This document shows positions 7,757 through 12,051 of a stretch of DNA of 12,051 bases, one piece after another. How positions within the stretch are numbered: the stretch's first letter is position 1; each line of letters opens with the position of its first letter. The translations under genes were made by a program, and so were the position numbers. The stretch lies in assembly GCA_003671065.1 (NCBI GenBank), contig QWPU01000062.1, positions 1-12,051 of the forward strand. The letters are read 5' to 3'. The stretch comes from Planctomycetota bacterium. GTDB taxonomy: Bacteria; Planctomycetota; Phycisphaerae; Phycisphaerales; SM1A02. The notes under the pieces were generated by a model. The model had not been told where the DNA came from, searched no databases, and saw nothing but the letters and a program-made list of their open reading frames with translations.

Positions 7757-7842
7757 GCACAACCGCACGATCCTTCCAAGTCGTGATGTGCCTCATTCGA
7801 AATATCGACTTGCGTTTTGCGGATCTTGTCGTACTCTCGAGC

Positions 7843-9291
7843 ATGCTCTCGATTCATTCGCGGTCGCGTTGTCATATTCTCCGAGTCCGCGCCGCGCTTT
7901 GTGCGTGTGCGGCGCTCACGGCTGTTTCCTTCACCGCCCCCGCCGCTGCGCAAACCATTTCGCATCAGCTCGTGGCCTCGGGTCTTCTGAAGCCGATGCA
8001 GTTGGCGCCAACACCAGGTGACTCCTCGCGGTTGTGCGTGGTCGAACAACGCGGTCAGATTCGACTCATCAAGAATGGCGTGCTGCAAGCGACTTCGTTT
8101 CTGAACATCGACGCGCTCGTTCCCGATCAAACCTATGGCGGCATGTTCGGTCTTGCGTTTCATCCCAATTACGCGAAGAACGGCAAGTTCTATGTGCATC
8201 ACACGACGGGAGCTACGAGCGCGATCACCATCTGGGTTGCGGAGTACACGCGCGGCGCTTCGAGTGATGTCATTGACTCGACTACGCGCCGCGTGATCTT
8301 CAGCGTGACGAGTCCGAGTTCGCAAGCGTTTCACCTCGGTGGTTCGCTCTGCTTCGGTGCTGATGGACTGCTCTACATTCCGCTTGGTGACGGCGGCTAC
8401 ACAGGTGACGCGGGCGGACCGCCGCGTTCGCAATCGATCACGGGCGCAACTTCGATGTTTGGCAAGGTCCTGCGCATCGATGTCAACAGCGATGACTTCC
8501 CCACTGACGCGAACAAAAACTACCATATTCCTGCGGGAAATCCCTTCATTGGCGTGACTGGTGAAGATGAGATCTTTGTGCGCGGCATGCGCAATCCGTT
8601 TCGTTGCAGCTTCGATAGCGCGACGGGAATCTTGTGGATGGGCGATGTTGGTGGAACCGCGCGCGAAGAAATCGACACGCTCGATCCTGCGACTGATGCC
8701 GCGGCAAACTTCGGTTGGAACTGCGCAGAAGGTCTGCTCTGCACCACCAACACCAACTGCAATTGCTTGACAAGTGGCTTGCGTCAGCCGGTGTACGACT
8801 ACACGCACACGGTTGGCTTGAGCATCACAGGCGGAACGGTCTATCGCGGCTGCGCGATGCCTGCCTTTGAAGGCCACTATTTCTTCGCGGACTATCAGAA
8901 CAACAAGATCTTCTCGGGTGAAGTGACGCCGACAAACAAGCTCATCAATGTGGTCGAGCGCACCACGCAGTTCAGCGGTGGTCAGAGCACGATCACTTCG
9001 ATCTGCGCTGATCTCAGCGGCGAGTTGTATGTGACGAATCACTCGACGGGCTTCGTACGCAAGATCGTGCAAAGTCCTGCGCCGCCTGACACCAACGGCA
9101 ACGGCATTCCCGACAATTGCGAACCTCCTGCGAATCCGTTTGACATCGATGGCGATGGTTTGGTCGGCGCGACGGATCTCGCGATCGTGCTTGGCGCGTG
9201 GGGAGAAACGGGCAAGCTTCCCGCCGATGTTGACGGAAGCGGCACGGTTGATGCGGGCGACCTCGCGGCGATCCTCGGCAATTGGAGCTGA
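7843..9291 (+). CDS. Secreted PQQ-dependent sugar dehydrogenase-like protein (GSDH family) with TSP3-like motif and C-terminal dockerin-type repeats
   Basis: This 482-residue protein starts at the ATG at 7843. An upstream in-frame ATG at 7783 would add 20 residues in front of an already complete signal peptide (RVRAALCACAALTAVSFTAPAAA, cleavage near residue 36). Residues about 40-410 form a glucose/sorbosone dehydrogenase six-bladed propeller: LVASGLLKPMQLA, GGMFGLAFHPNYAKNGKFYV, AFHLGGSLCFGADGLLYIPLGDGG (H164 sits where the family places its catalytic His), GMRNPFRCSFD, MGDVGGTAREEID, NFGWNCAEG and YFFADY. Family enzymes oxidise sugars or related alcohols with PQQ outside the cytoplasm; the substrate here is unknown. 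Residues 416-427 (DTNGNGIPDNCE) are a TSP3-like calcium motif. Residues 434-454 and 462-482 are two DxDGDG-type dockerin repeats ending LGAWG and LGNWS. That tail suggests attachment to a surface partner. It is transcribed divergently from the DUF1549/DUF1553 gene. Confidence 0.92.
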   Translation: MLSIHSRSRCHILRVRAALCACAALTAVSFTAPAAAQTISHQLVASGLLKPMQLAPTPGDSSRLCVVEQRGQIRLIKNGVLQATSFLNIDALVPDQTYGGMFGLAFHPNYAKNGKFYVHHTTGATSAITIWVAEYTRGASSDVIDSTTRRVIFSVTSPSSQAFHLGGSLCFGADGLLYIPLGDGGYTGDAGGPPRSQSITGATSMFGKVLRIDVNSDDFPTDANKNYHIPAGNPFIGVTGEDEIFVRGMRNPFRCSFDSATGILWMGDVGGTAREEIDTLDPATDAAANFGWNCAEGLLCTTNTNCNCLTSGLRQPVYDYTHTVGLSITGGTVYRGCAMPAFEGHYFFADYQNNKIFSGEVTPTNKLINVVERTTQFSGGQSTITSICADLSGELYVTNHSTGFVRKIVQSPAPPDTNGNGIPDNCEPPANPFDIDGDGLVGATDLAIVLGAWGETGKLPADVDGSGTVDAGDLAAILGNWS

Positions 9292-9327
9292 ACGAGACGC
9301 ACCGCGCGCAGCAAGTACGATCCGTGC

Positions 9328-10134
9328 ATGACTGATCGCGATCTTGGCGTACGAGTTCAACTCATGCAACAACTCGCCGATGATGCGGGCGTGATTGCGC
9401 TCAAGTACTTTCAATCGAGCACGCTTTCGATTGAGACGAAGTCGGATGCGTCGCCAGTGACCGAGGCGGACCTCGCCATCGAAGCGATGATTCGCGCGCG
9501 TGTGCTTGCCGAGTTTCCACACGATGCACTTCTTGGCGAAGAACACGGCGAACATGCAGGAACCAGCGGGTTTCGTTGGGTGATTGACCCGATTGATGGC
9601 ACGGTGTCGTTTGCGAATGGTGTGCCGCTGTTTGCCACGCTCATCGCCATTGAACACGGAGCGCGCGTCGAAGCGGGTATCTGCGCAATGCATGCGTTGC
9701 ACGAACGAGTGTGGGCTGCGCGCGGAAGCGGCGCGTGGTGGGAACGAACGAACGCGTCAGGCCTTTGCGTGCGAACCGCCGCGCGTGTGCGTCAGTGCAT
9801 GCACTTGAGCGACGCGCTCGTCTGCACGACTGGTCTCGAGTACTTCGAACGCTCAAACACCACCGACGCGCTCGGAAGCGTGGCGAAGGCCGCCGCGCGC
9901 GTGCGCGGTTGGAGCGATTGCTACGGCGGCTTGCTTGTCGCCACTGGTCGCGCCGATGCGTGGATCGAGCCCGTCATGCATCCGTGGGATAGCGGGCCAT
10001 TCACCGTGATCTTTGAAGAAGCGCTCGGCGTGTGTACCGACTGGCGCGGCGATGCGAACATCCACGGTGGCAGCGCGCTTGCGTGTTGCGCCGAGTTGCA
10101 CGCAGAGTTGCTGCGCAGCGTGCAATCGCGCTAG
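9328..10134 (+). CDS. hisN: Histidinol-phosphatase, HisN-type (inositol monophosphatase superfamily)
   Basis: The 268-residue cytoplasmic protein matches the Mg-dependent inositol-monophosphatase fold. Metal-binding motifs are LLGEE (E71), WVIDPIDGT (D87, D90) and HPWDSGP (D221). Several blocks point to the HisN branch, which converts L-histidinol phosphate to L-histidinol: ETKSDASPVTEADLAIEAMI, the GVPLFATLIA stretch, SDCYGGLLVATGRADAWIEPVMHPWD and EEALGVCTDWRG. The length is normal. The ATG at 9328 gives a complete N-terminal helix; no clear Shine-Dalgarno site is present. The dehydrogenase gene ends 36 bases upstream on the same strand, so it may be co-transcribed, though no shared pathway is evident. 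No other histidine gene is nearby. The superfamily call is certain. The HisN substrate is likely, but inositol-phosphate or nucleotide (CysQ-like) activity cannot be excluded from sequence alone. Confidence 0.88.
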   Translation: MTDRDLGVRVQLMQQLADDAGVIALKYFQSSTLSIETKSDASPVTEADLAIEAMIRARVLAEFPHDALLGEEHGEHAGTSGFRWVIDPIDGTVSFANGVPLFATLIAIEHGARVEAGICAMHALHERVWAARGSGAWWERTNASGLCVRTAARVRQCMHLSDALVCTTGLEYFERSNTTDALGSVAKAAARVRGWSDCYGGLLVATGRADAWIEPVMHPWDSGPFTVIFEEALGVCTDWRGDANIHGGSALACCAELHAELLRSVQSR

Positions 10135-11576
10135 CTGAGCGAGTCCCACTCCGAGTCAAACGCAAACTCGTAGTTCTTCCAACGACCAATGCTTGAGCGA
10201 TTGATGCTGCGGCGAACTTGCTCGTGACTCAGCGTGAGCACCGTGCGCGTGTTCTGTTCAGGCGTGAGCACGGCGGCATCGAAGGCAACACCAATCACCT
10301 CAAGCGCGCGGCGAATCTCACGCTCAGGATGGTCCACGAGTTCTTCATAGACAATGCTCACGCTCTTGACCCCGAGCGCGTCGAACATCGGCTTCACAAG
10401 TCGGCGTTCAAGCGCGATGATGCGACGGATCATGCTGAGTTCCCGGGTAAAGCCCCACGCTCTCGGATGAAAGTTCGAGAGGAACATGCTGATGGCCGTA
10501 TCGCGCGGACTCCGACAAAGATGCACAAACGCCGCATTTGGAAGCACCGCGGCAAGCGCTGGCAACATGCGCCAGCCGTGGAGCGTCTTGTCGAAAGTCA
10601 CACGAGCACCTGTGCGGCGAAGATCCGAGGCTGCGCTGAGATATTCGCCCGCAAGCCGCGCCGCGTCACTTGCGGCAAGCGCGCGCAAGTTCGACGGCCA
10701 AACTCCAAGACCCGTCAGTGTTTCGCGGATCGCAAACGCGCCTTCAAACTCACCGATGCCACAGATGCTGGGGTGGCGATCAAGCATCTGCTCAAGCAGC
10801 GTCGTTCCGCTGCGAGGCAAGCCGATGACGAACGCCGCTTCCGCGCCAATCGCGTCAGCAGCAGTGCGATTCACTGCACGAAGGCGCGGCATCAGGCGCA
10901 ATTGCTCCGCCACATCCATTTCCACTTCACCGATATCGAAGGTGGGAGTCGTCTCGCGATGCAGCGTGGTCGCCAACGCAAACGCCTCGCGATATCTCCC
11001 CGCAGCGTCATGCAACCGAACCGCCTCGAAACCCGCAATGCGTTTCAACTGCGCGTTGCCTGTCCCGTGGGCGACGCGAGCTGCGCGCAGCCCGCGTCGC
11101 GATCGATCCGTCCGCGCCGTCGCTCGAGCAACACAGACCTGAGCGCGTTCGTCGGCGAGCCAAGCGCCGCCTTTCGCGATCAGCGCCGCAACCTCCGTCG
11201 AGCGACCGCTGCGCTGGAGCACCTCCGCAAGCGTGATCGTCGCGTCGATTTCGTTGGCGGGCGCGCGCGAAAGCAGCGCCGTCAATCGCTTGACGGCGGC
11301 GTCCGTGCGCCCCAATCGATGGTCAATGACAGCCCGCAGGAGGTTCAAAGTCGGGTCGACCGGGGACAATATGAGCCCGCGATCCGCCGCCTCCGCCGTG
11401 GCTGCCAGGCGCCCCAATGGCAGTAGCGACTGCACAACGGCGGCATGCGCGTGGACATCCCGTGGCGCCCTCTCCCGCCATGCCTGCGCGTGTGTAAGTG
11501 CTTCTGAGAACCTATGTTGCGTCAAAAACCCTGCAATGAGTTGCGCGTCGGTCTGCGGCGGTACGCGGTGCATCAT
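10131..11576 (-). CDS. TPR-containing sulfotransferase family protein
   Basis: This 481-residue protein has a helical, Ala/Leu/Arg-rich N-terminal half (about residues 10-205) with degenerate TPR-like repeats, for example LIAGFLTQHRFSEALTHAQA and the repeat around residues 75-105. The C-terminal half is a PAPS-dependent sulfotransferase. The 5'-phosphosulfate loop is FVIGLPRSGTTLLEQML (PRSGTT 254-259), followed by HPSICGIGEFE. DKTLHGW (329-335) carries a conserved Lys, and the 3'-phosphate site is CRSPRDTAISMF (354-365). The family's closing SINRSSIGRWKNYE is intact. No signal peptide is seen, so it probably acts in the cytoplasm or at the inner membrane; the acceptor is unknown. The TPR part may recruit a protein or glycan substrate. 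Two ATG codons are adjacent (11576 and 11573) and neither has a clear ribosome site. Its stop codon overlaps the stop of the convergent HisN gene. Confidence 0.92.
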   Translation of the reverse strand: MMHRVPPQTDAQLIAGFLTQHRFSEALTHAQAWRERAPRDVHAHAAVVQSLLPLGRLAATAEAADRGLILSPVDPTLNLLRAVIDHRLGRTDAAVKRLTALLSRAPANEIDATITLAEVLQRSGRSTEVAALIAKGGAWLADERAQVCVARATARTDRSRRGLRAARVAHGTGNAQLKRIAGFEAVRLHDAAGRYREAFALATTLHRETTPTFDIGEVEMDVAEQLRLMPRLRAVNRTAADAIGAEAAFVIGLPRSGTTLLEQMLDRHPSICGIGEFEGAFAIRETLTGLGVWPSNLRALAASDAARLAGEYLSAASDLRRTGARVTFDKTLHGWRMLPALAAVLPNAAFVHLCRSPRDTAISMFLSNFHPRAWGFTRELSMIRRIIALERRLVKPMFDALGVKSVSIVYEELVDHPEREIRRALEVIGVAFDAAVLTPEQNTRTVLTLSHEQVRRSINRSSIGRWKNYEFAFDSEWDSLS

Positions 11577-11661
11577 GAGGCGGAATCGTACCGCGGCTTG
11601 CCTGTCCTATCTTGAGAGGTCTTGGCGCCGTGCCCACAAATACCCTAAAAATCGAAAACTT

Positions 11662-11681
11662 GACTTGACTCTGCTCAAGTC
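11662..11681. repeat. Perfect inverted repeat (7-bp arms, 6-base spacer)
   Basis: GACTTGA (11662-11668) and TCAAGTC (11675-11681) are exact reverse complements around CTCTGC. The left arm overlaps the two -35-like TTGACT sequences. No T-run follows, so a terminator is unlikely; an operator for one of the two divergent genes is possible. Confidence 0.45.
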
Positions 11682-11724
11682 CGCGACACATTGGTAATTG
11701 AGTGATCTCGAAAAGGGCCTGCGG

Positions 11725-11740
11725 TGAGTTTCCAAACTCA
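11725..11740. promoter_or_regulatory. Near-perfect 16-base palindrome, operator-like
   Basis: TGAGTTT (11725-11731) and AAACTCA (11734-11740) are exact reverse complements with only CC between them. Arms that close cannot form a normal RNA hairpin, so binding of a dimeric regulator to the DNA is the more natural reading. It lies 92 bases before the ATG at 11833. No regulator gene is present in the window. Confidence 0.4.
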
Positions 11741-11832
11741 ATGCACGGATCGAGTCGCGTCTTGTCCCGCCTGAGCTGCTGTCACAGCGAAGGCTTCTTT
11801 GTTCCCTGTCCCATTTTATAGAGAGTTAACCT

Positions 11833-12051
11833 ATGAAGACTGTTCTTTTCGCTGGCGTTGCAGCTGCTGCACTCGCTTCGGCCTCGATGGCCGACGTCAC
11901 CTACACCATGACGAACCAAACATGGACGGGTTTCAACTTCAATGAAGCCTACACCGCTGGTTCACTCACGGGCACCCTCACGGGCGCGTCGGTCAATGTC
12001 ACGCTCAACGCTTCGACGAACTACACCTACGCCGACGACCTCACCATCTAT
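11833..12051 (+). CDS. Secreted protein of unknown function (N-terminal 73 residues; 3' end outside window)
   Basis: A start ATG at 11833 opens a frame that runs off the window end without a stop. A purine-rich GAGAG lies 7 bases upstream. The first 20 residues (MKTVLFAGVAAAALASASMA) are a textbook Sec signal peptide with cleavage after SMA. The mature part begins DVTYTMTNQTW and is rich in Thr, Ser, Asn and aromatic residues, as in beta-rich extracellular proteins. It contains a short repetitive stretch, GSLTGTLTGAS, followed by VNVTLNAS and YADDLTIY. The last two loosely resemble strands of secreted beta-sandwich domains, such as proprotein-convertase P-domains or planctomycete PEP-CTERM proteins. 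That resemblance is too short to name a family. The long upstream region suggests it has its own promoter. Confidence 0.75.
   Translation, partial: MKTVLFAGVAAAALASASMADVTYTMTNQTWTGFNFNEAYTAGSLTGTLTGASVNVTLNASTNYTYADDLTIY

Larger units (their letters stand above)
11577..11832. other. Divergent intergenic region with AT-richer core and two inverted repeats
   Basis: This 256-base gap separates the divergent sulfotransferase gene and the partial secreted-protein gene, and is the largest non-coding stretch here. The part around 11640-11700 is richer in A and T than the neighbouring genes. It holds TTGACT twice in overlap (11660-11665 and 11665-11670), which resembles a -35 element, but I find no convincing -10 at the right distance. 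TATAGA at 11817-11822 lies too close to the ATG at 11833 to be a normal -10 for it. Two perfect inverted repeats are listed separately. No small ORF or RNA gene is evident. Confidence 0.5.

Noticed and set aside
7745..7842. Divergent promoters between the DUF1549/DUF1553 and dehydrogenase genes
   Set aside because: Promoters must lie near here, but no -35/-10 pair with acceptable spacing stands out on either strand, so none is annotated.
7528..9702. A 724-codon open frame on the minus strand across the dehydrogenase and HisN genes
   Set aside because: The opposite strand carries two unmistakable protein families over the same bases. The minus frame is rich in Arg, His and Ala with no recognisable motif or signal, as expected for the shadow of GC-rich codons that rarely give antisense stops.
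10218..11426. A 402-codon open frame on the plus strand opposite the sulfotransferase gene
   Set aside because: It is Arg-rich and motif-free, and fully covered by the sulfotransferase, whose PAPS motifs are intact on the other strand.
11817..11822. TATAGA as a -10 promoter element
   Set aside because: It lies only 10 bases before the ATG at 11833, no -35 match sits 16-18 bases upstream, and transcription would start inside the ribosome-binding region.

Overview
This window looks like a chromosomal segment from a planctomycete, most likely of the class Phycisphaerae. The evidence is a DUF1549/DUF1553 protein transcribed with a Tat-exported DUF1501 protein, which is a gene pair typical of Planctomycetota. 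A secreted sugar-dehydrogenase-like protein also ends in a TSP3-like 'NGNGIPDNC' stretch and two dockerin-type repeats, a tail common in Phycisphaerae. Shine-Dalgarno sites are weak or absent for most genes, which is also usual for the phylum. The taxonomic call is inferred from gene families; the window holds no rRNA or other marker gene. I see no tRNA, rRNA, CRISPR array, insertion sequence or integrase.

The layout alternates strands. (1) From 2 to 4257 (+) runs a three-gene unit: the 3' end of an S46 dipeptidyl-peptidase, a three-part secreted protein (M28 aminopeptidase, then a family-3 solute-binding domain, then an arylsulfotransferase/PQQ-like beta-propeller), and a free-standing propeller protein that repeats the last part of its neighbour. 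(2) From 4270 to 7744 (-) is the DUF1549/DUF1553 gene followed by the DUF1501 gene, with touching ends. (3) From 7843 to 10134 (+) are the secreted glucose/sorbosone-dehydrogenase-like protein with its dockerin tail and a HisN-type histidinol-phosphatase. (4) From 10131 to 11576 (-) is a TPR-sulfotransferase whose stop codon overlaps that of the HisN gene. (5) A 256-base divergent intergenic region with two perfect inverted repeats precedes a secreted protein (11833 onward, +) that is cut by the window end.

Six of the eight proteins carry a plausible export signal, and a seventh (S46) belongs to an exported family but lacks its N-terminus here. The segment therefore mainly serves the cell surface, periplasm or outside. 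The first unit fits peptide breakdown: the S46 enzyme releases dipeptides and the M28 domain releases amino acids. Its solute-binding and propeller parts are unusual additions, and the binding part seems to have lost the residues that hold amino acids in classical members. The second unit is a standard planctomycete surface/periplasmic pair of unknown biochemical role. The only clearly cytoplasmic metabolic enzyme is the HisN-like phosphatase.

The most interesting item is the M28-SBP3-propeller fusion with its adjacent propeller paralogue. I did not find a defence system, mobile element or other clearly new system.
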